From positions 30,924-94,923 of the forward strand of contig NZ_JBBPEU010000013.1 in the NCBI RefSeq assembly GCF_040225985.1: 64,000 bases of DNA, in the 5' to 3' direction. A model generated the notes under the pieces. The model did no database searches and was not told where the DNA came from. It worked only from the letters and a program-made list of their open reading frames with translations. Positions 51,450 to 60,737 of this stretch are shown here, one piece after another. Made by a program: the position numbers and the translations under genes. Source of the stretch: Shimia sp040225985. GTDB taxonomy: Bacteria > Pseudomonadota > Alphaproteobacteria > Rhodobacterales > Rhodobacteraceae. The stretch's first letter is position 1; each line of letters opens with the position of its first letter.

Positions 51450-54400
51450 TCAGAACAATCCGATATCGTTTTCCAGATCCGTGAGGGCGGTGACGTTGTG
51501 GACCGTGACGATATTGCCGCCGCCAAAGTCGAGTGTGGCCACCCCTCCGGTCACGCTGCCATAGGTGGTCAGCAAGTCGGCAATCGACAGCCCGCCCCCC
51601 AAAGATCCTGATCCAGCCGCAGCCTATCCACATCGTTTGCGAAATCCGCCACCGTGTCCGCGCCGCCACCTGCATGGAACACGAAGGCGTCCCGGCCTGT
51701 ACCGCCGATCAAACTGTCCGCGCCGGTGCCACCCGCCAGCGTGTCTGACCCGCCGCCGCCCATCAGGGTATCGTTGCCCCGTTCTCCCAACAGGAAGTCG
51801 GCGCCGCCCCATCCAGACAGGAAATCGTCTCCGGCCCCGGCCTGAAGAACGTTGTTGTCCGTGCTGCCGGTCAGAGTGTCGTTGCCGCCTCTGGTCCGGG
51901 CGTTCTCGATATCGGTCAGGGTATCATTGCCGAACACGACCGACATCGCCAGGCCGGTGCCGAGCTGAACGTTGACATCGGAACTTCCGGTGAAAAACAC
52001 CTCGTCAATGCCGTCGCCACCGTCAAGATTGTCATCGCCGACGCCCCCGATCAGCGTGTCCTGTCCCAGCCCGCCGAGCAAGGTATCGTCACCGCCCCAA
52101 CCAGAGAGGCGGTCATTGCCATCACCCGCCACAAGCAGGTTTTCGATGCCACTGCCGATCACGGTGTCATTGCCTGAACCGGTCTGCGCGTTTTCGATAT
52201 CGCCTAGCGTGTCGGTCCCGAATGCCGTAGAGGTCGCGTACATGTGGCCCAGTCGAGCATCCACATTGTTGGCGCCTTCAAACAGAACGGTATCAATCCC
52301 TGCGCCACCGTTCATGTCGTCATCGCCATCGCCCCCGATCAGCGTGTCAGCACCGTTTCCGCCGGTTAGGGTGTCGTTGCCTCCGTGCCCTTCCATCCGG
52401 GTGGCGACATTACCTGCCATGATGTTCTCGGCATCCCAATCGCCTGCAATCGTGAACCCGTTCGTGGCCGACCAGTTTTCAAAGCCGAGGCTGCTCATGT
52501 CGAGGGTGGCGAAAGTACTCATGAACACCTGAAACGCGGTTCCGCTGGCCCCATCAACACGGAACGTATCAAACTCCAACTGGTCGGCATATAACTGAAC
52601 CTGCGTGATTGCCGTACCAGCATAAAGCGTTTCGAAATTGGCAATTGTCACGCTGCGCAGATCGTAGGTGGTGTGGGCTCCGTTTGCTGCGATTGCCAGA
52701 ATGTCGGTATCGGCCCCGCCATCCAGCATGGCATCGCTGTTTTCGTTGCCGGCTGTAAGAGTTACGATGTCGTCGTGCGCACCGCTATCGACCGAGTCAA
52801 ATCCAGCGCCTCCAGTCAGAACATCATTGCCGTCCCCGCCCAGCAACGTGTCGCTGGACGTCCCGCCGGTCAGCGTGTCATCGCCGCCATTGCCTTCGAT
52901 CCGCGTGGCCACATTGCCCGCAATGATATGCTCTCCATCCCCGTCGCCAACGATCGTGATATCGTTTCTGCACGACCAGTTGTCGAAGGTCATCGCGCTC
53001 AGGTCGAGGGCAAAGGCGGTGTCCATGAAAAGCTCGAAGTCGGTCGAGCTTGCCACGTCGACATGCAACGCATCTAAACTGGCCTGGTCGGCAAATAATT
53101 GCACCAGAGCCATCGCCGAACCGGTATAAAGCGTTTCGAAATTTGAAAGCGCTAGGGTGCGCAGATCGTAGGTGGTGTTGGCGCCATCTGCGGCGATTGC
53201 CAGAGTGTCGGTATCCGCCCCGCCGTCCAACACGGCATTGGCATTGTTATGTCCGGCTACGAGGTGCACGGTGTCATCGTTGGCCCCGCCATCTATGGAA
53301 TCCGCGCCCACGCCGCCCGCCAGACTGTCATTGCCGGCCCCGCCCAAAAGGGTGTCGTTGGCCGCCCCTCCGGTCAGCGTGTCATCACCGCCGTTGCCTT
53401 AGATGCGTGTGCCGTAAGTGGCGGCCTCGATGTTTTCGGCGTCATCGTCACCGATGATGGTCAGCAATTGTAAACCCGAGAATCCGCCAAACCCCATGCC
53501 AGCAAGGCTGAAAGAAAGGGATGTGTCCATGAAGATCTCGAAGGCATTCCGCCAGAGGTCTTGAGAAACGAACATCGATGTGAACGTCACCTGATCGGCG
53601 TTCATCTGTATCACTTGGTATGGGGCGATGGCGCCCAGTGTTTCGAAATTCGTAAAGGTCAGGGTTCGAAGATCGTTCGTGCGGATTGGGTTCCCAAATT
53701 CAGAAGCCATGTCGAGCAGCAAAGAATCGCTATCGGCCCCACCGTCCAGGATGGCGCCTATATTGTCGTTTTGGGCCGCGATAACCACAAGGTCATTCCC
53801 GGCGCCGCCAAAGATCAAATCCGTGCCTGCACCAGCATCAATCGAATCATCTCCGGGCCCGCCAAGCAGGGTGTCATCCCCAGCTTCGCCGCACAGGGTA
53901 TCGTTGCCGGCCCATCCATAGGTCGAGTCTGTGCCCGTCCCACCAGTAATGGAATCATCGTCGGAAATTTAGGTCGCCAAGGCCTCGTGGCCGGTGACCG
54001 ATACGCTCATCACATATGTGTCACCCGACGCGACACCGGATCCTGTCACATCTGTGACCCGGACATAGAAAAGCTGCGTTGCGCCGGTGTTGGTGTATGT
54101 CAGGTATGAATCACGCGAGAGACCGTTGCTTACCTCTTCGGATCCGAGCCCACCCAACGTGGCCAGAGCGTCATTGTTGGTGGCCACTTCTGTTTGCGTG
54201 GCGTCATAAAGGTGGACCCGGCTGTCAAAAGATCCCCCACCAATCGGAGAATAGGCATGGTCGATGTCGATAGTGATTGTCTCTCCGGCACCCACTGTCA
54301 CAGTAAAATACTGATCGTCGTCGAGCCCGGTCGAAAATACGCGGGTATGGGGAACGGTGTCATCGCCAACATCGGGTTCGGGGCCGGTCGACCATGACTG

Positions 54401-54607
54401 GCCTGAGTCAAGCGCCAAGGCATTCAGGAAGCCATTGTAATTGGTGTGTCGGAACAAATATCCAGCCAAGACATCCCCGAAAAGCAGGTCATTGCCGGCG
54501 CTTGCGGTAATTGTGTCCGGCGTAGCGGGGCCGTACTCTCGGGCGCCGAGGATATCATCACCGGCAGAGTCCAAGAAAGACTGTGTGAAACCTACGAAGA
54601 TTACCAT
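51450..54607 (-). pseudogene. RTX calcium-binding protein gene with triple 504-bp repeat, interrupted
   Basis: One frame runs from ATG 54607 and encodes a PPC-like domain (about residues 55-205), then RTX nonapeptides (GGAGNDxL type) and a C-terminal secretion-type domain. It is broken by TAA at 53969-53971 and at 53399-53401. In the second case the parallel repeats have GAA (TRIEGNGGDD). Near 51590 one base is missing from a G run; the next frame continues LSIADLLTTYGSV and ends at 51450-51452. Three modules follow each other with an exact 504-base period (anchors 53399, 52895, 52391). There is no N-terminal signal, as expected for type I secretion. The intact protein would be about 1050 residues. 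Confidence 0.82.
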
Positions 54608-54947
54608 TGTCTGTCCCCTTCTGGCAGTACCACATGCACTGCTCTGCGCGCGTTCGGTGTTGCCATCCTGCGGGGTCGTGTCCACAGGAGGCCCTTAAAT
54701 GTCCCTGAGCGGCACAGTCTGTGGATCACTCCAGAACAAGTTTCGGGAAATGTCAGACCCGATTAATTAGCTCCGGACAATCGTGGGACGTGCTGGCAGA
54801 TTTTGTCAAAGCACAAATGCGTTTGCGCCATACTTGGTTTCAGTGCGAATGGTTTTGTCTCGTCGGAAATCCGCCGCGATAACCGGGTGTGTCTGTTTGC
54901 TGAAGTGCTTTTCGCAAGCCCAAGATGCGCTGATACCCGGCCAGACT
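54608..54947. other. Intergenic region, no gene seen
   Basis: The 340 bases between the RTX gene start and the CoA-transferase stop contain only short frames with no family resemblance. The part next to 54607 must hold the RTX promoter. I see no clear -35/-10 or terminator. Confidence 0.5.
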
Positions 54948-56873
54948 TCATGCCTTTGAATCCAGAAAGCTGCGCGCCTGTTCGCTGGTCTCGAAAATGT
55001 GGGTGCGGGCGTCGGGAAAGACCTCTTGCAGTTTCATCCGCATGAAGGCCGAGCCGGAATAGCGCGAGACGGTGCGGTAGAACCGGGCATGCATGTCTGC
55101 GACCATGTTGGCCCAGCTTTTCTCAAGTGCTTCGTCGATAAAGAACCCGTCATAGTTCACGATCACATCCACAGGGCCGGGTAAGGGCGTGCAGGCCTCG
55201 GTGACCAACTGGGCCACGCGGTCGATTTCGCTCTGGTTGCGGACGCGCATTTTCTCGAAGTTGAGGTAGAGCCTGCGCTCGTCGGCGTCGACGGCGATCC
55301 GTTCGGGCAGGTCGAGGTGCAACAGATCGCGTCGCAGACCCATTTCGCCGGGGGCAAAGATGCGGGCGTCCATCAGGTGCAAATCGTTGATGATCGGGGG
55401 CTGTTCCATCTGGTCCAGAATGTCGCGTTGCAAGTCGATGCCCGGCGCGATCTCGACAAGGGCCACCCCCTTGTCGGTCAGTTCAAACACGCAGCGTTCG
55501 GTCACATAAAGCACCGGCTGGCCCAGCCGCGCGGCGCGGGCACCGGAAAAGGTGATCTGTTCTACCTCTGGCAGGAACTTTTGCGAACTGCCCTCGCGCT
55601 TGATCTGCAGCTGACCGTCCGTAATGGCGACGTCGAGGCCCTTGGCCGTGAAAGTGCCCGCAAACACCACCCGCGTCGCATTCTGCGAGATGTTTATGAA
55701 CCCGCCCGCCCCGGCAAGGCGGGGGCCAAAGCGGGACACGTTCACATTGCCCGCCGCATCGGCCTGCGCCAGCCCGAGACAGGCCATGTCCAGCCCACCG
55801 CCATCGTAGAAATCGAACTGGTTGTTCTGCGGGATCACAGCGTCGGTGTTGATGGCTGCGCCGAAATCAAGCCCCGAGGCCGGTTGCCCGCCCACAACGC
55901 CCGGTTCGGCGGTCAGGGTGACATGGCTCAGCAGGCCCTCTTCGGCGGCGACATTCGCAACACCTTCGGGCATCCCTATCCCGAGATTCACCACGCCATT
56001 CACGGGCAGTTCAAAGGCACAGCGCCGCGCGATGATCTTGCGCGGATCCAGCGGCATGGGCGGGATTTCCCCCTCGGGCGAACGGATGCGGTTGGTAAAA
56101 CCATGGCTGAACGGGGTGGCATAGGTTTGCACATGGTTTTCCGGTCGCGACACGACCACCGCATCCACAAGAATGCCTGGGATCTGTACCTCGCGCGCGG
56201 GCAGAGTATGCGCACGGGCAAGGCGTTCGACCTGCACGATCACGACACCGCCCGAATTTTTGACCGCCATCGCCTGCGCCAGATTATCAAGCACCAGCGC
56301 CTCGCGTTCCATGGTAATATTTCCGGCCTCGTCCGCCGTGGTGCCGCGCAACAGGGCGACGGTCAGTTTGGGGGCAGGGTAGTAAAGTACCTCTTCGCCG
56401 CCAATCTCCATCAGTTGAACCTGTGCCTCGGTGCTCTGGTCGTTGATGGCGCCACCGCCGTTGCGCGGATCGACAAAGGTTTCCAGCCCGACCTTGCTGA
56501 GCATGCCCGGCTTGCCCGCCGCGATGTCGCGATAAAGCTGGCTGATACAGCCCTGCGGCAGGTTCCAGCCCTTGATCTTGCCTTCCACGGCCAGTTTGGC
56601 AACGCGCGGGATCAACCCCCAGTGGCCGCCAATGACCTGCTGCAACAGTCCCTCGTGCCCAAGACGGTTGAGACCCCGGTCCCTGCCATCTCCCTGACCA
56701 GCGGCAAAGACCAGCGACAGGTCGCGCGGGTGGCCGGTTTCCAGAAACCGGGTTTCGACCGCGCGCAGCAGTTCATCCGGTACCCCGATGCCCACAAATC
56801 CCGAAGTGGTGAGCGTATCGCCATCCTGTATCAGGGCAGCGGCGTCTTGCGGCGTGACAACTTTTCTTTTCAT
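54948..56873 (-). CDS. Acyl-CoA:acetate CoA-transferase (YdiF-like)
   Basis: The 641-residue protein fuses the alpha and beta parts of a class I CoA-transferase. The N-half has LTTSGFVGIGVPDELLRAVE. The C-half has VVNLGIGMPEGVANVA and Glu323 in TLTAEPGVVGG, the likely nucleophile that forms the glutamyl-CoA intermediate. It also has a C-terminal extension of about 110 residues (from FAPGEMGLRRD) beyond the usual YdiF length. It moves CoA between acids such as acetate, propionate or 3-ketoacids. It is intact although the genes on both sides are broken. ATG at 56873 is the start that fits the family. Confidence 0.87.
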   Translation of the reverse strand: MKRKVVTPQDAAALIQDGDTLTTSGFVGIGVPDELLRAVETRFLETGHPRDLSLVFAAGQGDGRDRGLNRLGHEGLLQQVIGGHWGLIPRVAKLAVEGKIKGWNLPQGCISQLYRDIAAGKPGMLSKVGLETFVDPRNGGGAINDQSTEAQVQLMEIGGEEVLYYPAPKLTVALLRGTTADEAGNITMEREALVLDNLAQAMAVKNSGGVVIVQVERLARAHTLPAREVQIPGILVDAVVVSRPENHVQTYATPFSHGFTNRIRSPEGEIPPMPLDPRKIIARRCAFELPVNGVVNLGIGMPEGVANVAAEEGLLSHVTLTAEPGVVGGQPASGLDFGAAINTDAVIPQNNQFDFYDGGGLDMACLGLAQADAAGNVNVSRFGPRLAGAGGFINISQNATRVVFAGTFTAKGLDVAITDGQLQIKREGSSQKFLPEVEQITFSGARAARLGQPVLYVTERCVFELTDKGVALVEIAPGIDLQRDILDQMEQPPIINDLHLMDARIFAPGEMGLRRDLLHLDLPERIAVDADERRLYLNFEKMRVRNQSEIDRVAQLVTEACTPLPGPVDVIVNYDGFFIDEALEKSWANMVADMHARFYRTVSRYSGSAFMRMKLQEVFPDARTHIFETSEQARSFLDSKA

Positions 56874-57034
56874 GTGGCCATGTTCCCGCCAAGAACGGCA
56901 CCCGTCAACCAGCAGGAATACGGGTGGGGCGGTTGCATTTGTCGGGAATTGCAAAAAACCGCAGCGCCGGGCCCAAGAATGCCATTGCTGCAAGGGGTAG
57001 GAGTGCGCGTTCCCCACCAGCAAAGGATACAGGC

Positions 57035-57124
57035 ATGGGATTCGATCTGATCTTTACCGCGCTGGCCTTCTATGCGCCGACGCTGAGCGTGATCGCGCAC
57101 GGCCTCATGCTGGGGTGGCGCTAG
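57035..57124 (+). CDS. Very small hydrophobic peptide (29 residues), tentative
   Basis: A 29-codon frame begins with ATG 7 bases behind AAAGGA and encodes one hydrophobic stretch (FDLIFTALAFYAPTLSVIAH) ending GLMLGWR. The ribosome site and composition suit a single-span small membrane protein. The frame is short enough to arise by chance. It ends 2 bases before a broken gene on the other strand. Confidence 0.35.
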   Translation: MGFDLIFTALAFYAPTLSVIAHGLMLGWR

Positions 57125-57126
57125 GG

Positions 57127-57485
57127 TCATGGTCGCGAGGTATCTACGCCTTCGGTGATATCCATGATCGTCAGATAGTTGACCGCAGCCGCCACCGCGC
57201 CCGCAAAGGCGACGATCCGCCCGAAGGCCATCAAACCGTGCCGCAGCATCAGCAAGAAGGTGGTCGGGTAAAACGGCGTTTTCGGGCCTTTCAACGTGCT
57301 GTGGACGACGGCGGTCAGGATCATGGCCAGCGCCACCGCCAACAGAACGGATGCCCCGGGAACTAAGTGGCGGCCCCTACTGATCGAGTCGAGCGTTCGC
57401 GGCAACGTGGCCTGATTGTGCCCGAGATCCGGGACCCTTTCAGGGTCGCGTTCGATGTCAGGGGTGGGGCGGTGTCTGCGGTCAT
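57127..57485 (-). pseudogene. Broken gene for a small two-span membrane protein
   Basis: The reading frame ending at 57127 encodes PDIERDPERVPDLGHN, then two hydrophobic stretches (ASVLLAVALAMILTAVVHS and the AFGRIVAFAGAVAAAVNYLT region). A plausible ATG at 57485 (MTADTAP) is in another frame. Adding one C in the run near 57465 joins the two frames. So the gene appears to have lost a base. I do not recognise the family. Confidence 0.55.
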
Positions 57486-58210
57486 GGCATTTACGCCGAA
57501 ACGGGGCGCCGCCGGCAGCGACGTCTTCAAGGCTTGGGAAGAACACTTCTCGGCGCCGGTCAAGCCTCATTGCACGGTTCTCGTAATTTGCGCGGGCGAT
57601 GCGCAGTTCGGCCTCGCGTTCAAGCACCTTGGCAAGAAGTGCGCTGCCGCGCGCATTCAAGGCTTGTACCCGTTCCAACGTCTTTTTCCGCATAGGCCAT
57701 CCATGCCGCGTTTGCTCTTGCTTCCGACGGGCCCTTGTCACATCCGGCATCCCAGCCCCGGCAACAGGCGGCATAGAGATCTTCCAGTGGCACGAGTTTG
57801 CCCGCGAAATGGTCGCCGATCATGGCAAGGGCCGATACCTTAGCCGCCGCCATGGCAAGGTTCTTTTCCGCGACAACCAGCGACAGCCTGTTCCACGCAT
57901 CTTTCAGTTGCGAAACCTGCAGGTCCAGTTCCGAGATCGCGTTGCGCTCGTAAAGTTAGAAGTTGCGTTCAAGAATGCCCGCGTCGCGGTCAAGTTGTGA
58001 TTTCACGGTTTTCAAGTGGATCGCCATCATGATTCTTTGAAAGCCGACCGCGCCCCCCTGATCGGCGAATATCATCATGAACAGCTGATCGGTTGTGACC
58101 ATCTGCGCAGATGCAGGGGCAGGGAGTTGCTCGGCCGAGGCAAAACAGGCCATAAGGGGCAGCGTGGTCGTTGCGGCCGCCCCGCGAACGGATCTTGCCA
58201 GAAAGGTCAT
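57486..58210 (-). pseudogene. Broken gene for a secreted coiled-coil-like protein
   Basis: A frame starts at ATG 58210 with a signal peptide (hydrophobic to about ACFASA) and continues FMMIFADQGGAVGFQRIMMA. It meets TAA at 57956-57958 and goes on in the same frame: LYERNAISELDLQVSQLKDA. An extra A near 57685 then shifts it into the frame giving LNARGSALLAKVLEREAELR. The SELDLQVSQLKDAW and AEKNLA helices recall membrane-fusion or outer-membrane-channel coiled coils, but I cannot name the family. The true C-terminal end is uncertain. Confidence 0.6.
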
Positions 58211-58221
58211 GCCCGACGCTC

Positions 58222-58937
58222 TCAACTGCCGAACAGGCGAACGATGCCGCCGTCGCCATGTACGTTGAAGGTCTGGCCGCAGACCCAGCTTGCCGCGGGC
58301 GAACTGAGGAGCAGCATCGCGTTGGCAATGTCCTGCAGCCAGTCGGGGCTACCGGTCAGGTTGTCGGGATGCGCCAGTTTTTCCTGCATCTCGGGCGAGA
58401 TGCCGCATCGCCATTACCCCCCGTCATCACTGTGCCGATCAGAACCGAGGTCACCCGCAGGCGTTTGTTCAGCATATGCGCGAGCGACACTATCACCTGG
58501 TTCAGCGCTGCCTTGGCCGTTCCATAGGGCAGGATGTGATGGCAGGTACCGCCGACGAAAACGAGCCGGAATCGGTGATCGAGCCATTCTCGGCCTTCTC
58601 CAGCCATGGCAGGCCATGCTCATGCGATAGGCGCTGATGGTGTTTAGCTTGTCGGAATTGATAAACTCTTCCTTGGGGATCGCCGCCGGACCGGGTTGGC
58701 GCCCGCCCCGGCCCACGTTGTTGACCAGCGTCGAGATGCCGACAAATGCCTCGGCCGTGGTTGCCACCACCGCTCCCATCTGCGCGTTGTCGGCCACGTC
58801 ACAGGCCAAGCTACGGCAGCCATGTCCCCGTTCAGATTGGCAATCATCACCTTGGTCCCTGCGCCTGATGGCCTCCTGGCAATGCCGGCGCCGATATTCT
58901 GGGCACTGCCCGTGATCAGCACCTGTTCGTTGTCCAT
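58222..58937 (-). pseudogene. Short-chain dehydrogenase pseudogene (multiple frameshifts)
   Basis: SDR pieces appear in order across several frames: VLITGSAQNIGAGIA (cofactor loop), ISTLVNNVGRGG, YGTAKAALNQVI (the YxxxK active site) and, in a further frame, LLLSSPAASWVCGQTFNVHG ending at 58222. At least four frame changes are needed to join them. The start may be ATG 58937. The gene cannot make a working enzyme as it stands. Confidence 0.8.
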
Positions 58938-58996
58938 GCGGAATACAGAAAATGCATCAAAGCTCATTGTCGTGTTCTGTCCATGAAAAAATGCCG

Positions 58997-59754
58997 TCAG
59001 TCGGGTTCCTGCACGCCGCCACCCGACACGGTCAGCACCTCACCGCTGATCCAGGCCGAGGCTGGGCTGCACAGGAACAGGGTGGCATAGGCAATATCTT
59101 CGGGATCGCCCAAGCACCCGAAGGGCGTGTGTTTCAGCATCGCCTTTTCGATGCCGTCATTCAGGACCGAGGCGAGCGCGTCGGTCTTGATTGCGCCGGG
59201 CGCAATCGCGTTGGCACGGATGCCTATCGCCCCGAGATCAAACGCCACGTTGCGTGTCAGGTGGTTCACTGCCGCCTTGGACGCCCCGTAAGATGACATG
59301 CGCTTGTTCTTGTTTTCCCCGGCCATGGACGAGATATTGAGCACGGCACTGCCGCCCGCCTTTTCCATGTGCGGCGCGGCAAGCTGTGTCAGCCGGAACA
59401 GCGAGAACATGTTCAACTCATAGGCCCAGCGGAAATCATCCGTGGGCATATCAAACGGCTTCGGGCCGCCATCGCCCGCATTGTTGACCAGAATGGACAG
59501 GCTTCGAAACGTGCTCAGCTCCAGATCTACGGCGGCTGCAAGGTCGGCTTTCATAGTGACGTCACAGGCCAGACACACGGCCTTGCCGCCGTGATCCACG
59601 ATATCCTGTGCCACGGCCTGCGCCGTTTTCGCGTTTAGATCGCTGACCACGACTGACGCGCCCGCGCCCGCAACAAAAGGCGCCCGATTCCGGCGCCCCC
59701 GCCCGTCACAAGGGCGGTTTTGCCATCAAGGCGAAACTGAGATTGATCCCACAT
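58997..59754 (-). pseudogene. Short-chain dehydrogenase gene with one frameshift
   Basis: The N-terminus from ATG 59754 (MWDQSQFRLDGKTALVTGGG, then AGIGR) is in one frame. The rest is in another: VVSDLNAKTAQAVAQD, SILVNNAGDGG, the active site SSYGASKAAVNHL, and ISGEVLTVSGGGVQEPD. A single missing base near 59685, just after GIGR, explains the change. Without it this would be a normal SDR of about 252 residues. AGGGA precedes the ATG. It lies 43 bases upstream of the more decayed SDR. Confidence 0.8.
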
Positions 59755-59885
59755 AAGCGTTCCCTGACTTTCTGACGAAGGAACGAACTTGGTTTGGTTC
59801 GGTGCCGAGCCACAAAAAATGCAGACGCGATAAATTGTTTCGCAGAGCAAAACGCAGGAACCAGCTTAACGGCCCTTTTAGGGGT

Positions 59886-60644
59886 TCAAACGCCCGCTGC
59901 CTGATCCAGAAAAAACGCCATCACGCGCGGGATTGTCTTGAACTCGCGCCCCTTGCCCTTGGGCAGATGTTGCAGCGGGCGGGTCAGCCATTCCAGCGGG
60001 ACTAGTTTGCGGCAATAGCGTTTGGCCAACTCCCAGTTTTCAGCAGTGTCCTGCGCGAGATAGGCCTGTTTCGCGGCATCGAGCTTTGCCGGGGCAACGC
60101 CGGCATGGATCAGGCTATAGAAGAACACGACAATATCGCGGGCGTGGCCCTTGGGGGTGTTGGTGTGGGCATCAAACCGTTCAAGGTCGATAAAGCAGAC
60201 GGCATCCTCGGCGGCGTTCCAGCACACGTCCTTGATGCGAGGGTGGCCGTGGCTGACACCCTTGGTGTGGAACTGTGCCAGCCCGCGCGCAGCCTCGACG
60301 ATGATGCGTTGGCGCGCGTCTTCGGAAAGGGTCCCTTGCGCAAGCAGTCGGGACAAGGGTACACCGCTGTCCGGCGTCACGAAGAAATCCGGCCCCTCCG
60401 CCACAATGCCCGCCACCGGAAGGCCCGCCGCCGACAGGGTTTTCAGCGCCGCGCGTTCGCGTTCAAAAGCGCGGTCCGCGTTCCCCTTGCGCAGGCGCAG
60501 GCTGAGCGAAAGTTGTTCGCGCCGCTTGACCCAATAGGTTCTGTTCTCAACACTCAGTTTTTCGATGCGTTTAGTCCCGGATTGGGCAAGGCGCAAAAGC
60601 TGGGCTTCGGTGTCGGAAGGCGTGGGGGTATCGGGCGCAGACAT
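59886..60644 (-). CDS. BUD32/Kdo-kinase-like protein kinase fold
   Basis: The 252-residue protein resembles lipopolysaccharide or BUD32-type kinases. The N-lobe has KRREQLSLSLRLRKGNADRA and FERERAALKTL (Lys and Glu of the ATP site). The catalytic loop region reads GVSHGHPRIKDVCW and the metal-binding DFG equivalent is FIDLERF. In common members the loop is HGDxxxxN, so Asp is replaced by His and Asn by Asp here. Activity is therefore uncertain; it may be a subfamily variant. An in-frame ATG at 60683 is an alternative start. Confidence 0.7.
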   Translation of the reverse strand: MSAPDTPTPSDTEAQLLRLAQSGTKRIEKLSVENRTYWVKRREQLSLSLRLRKGNADRAFERERAALKTLSAAGLPVAGIVAEGPDFFVTPDSGVPLSRLLAQGTLSEDARQRIIVEAARGLAQFHTKGVSHGHPRIKDVCWNAAEDAVCFIDLERFDAHTNTPKGHARDIVVFFYSLIHAGVAPAKLDAAKQAYLAQDTAENWELAKRYCRKLVPLEWLTRPLQHLPKGKGREFKTIPRVMAFFLDQAAGV

Positions 60645-60737
60645 AGCGTGCAAAATGCGCGCCCTGACGGGAATTGTAAACATTCCGTAGCTGCTTTTTT
60701 TGGGCGCCGGGGACCTTGGGCAGCGGTCAGGGACGGC

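Noticed and set aside
51450..54607. Programmed read-through of the two TAA codons in the RTX gene
   Set aside because: TAA is the least leaky stop, no flanking read-through signal is evident, and the additional G-run frameshift makes plain mutation or sequence error more likely.
56940..57030. A tRNA- or small-RNA-like stretch ending CCCCACCA
   Set aside because: I could not pair an acceptor stem or find D and anticodon arms; the CCA match is probably chance.
55317..57050. A 577-codon plus-strand frame opposite the CoA-transferase gene
   Set aside because: It is the mirror of a well-supported gene; its translation has no family resemblance and is rich in His, Arg and Gly as expected of antisense frames in GC-rich DNA.
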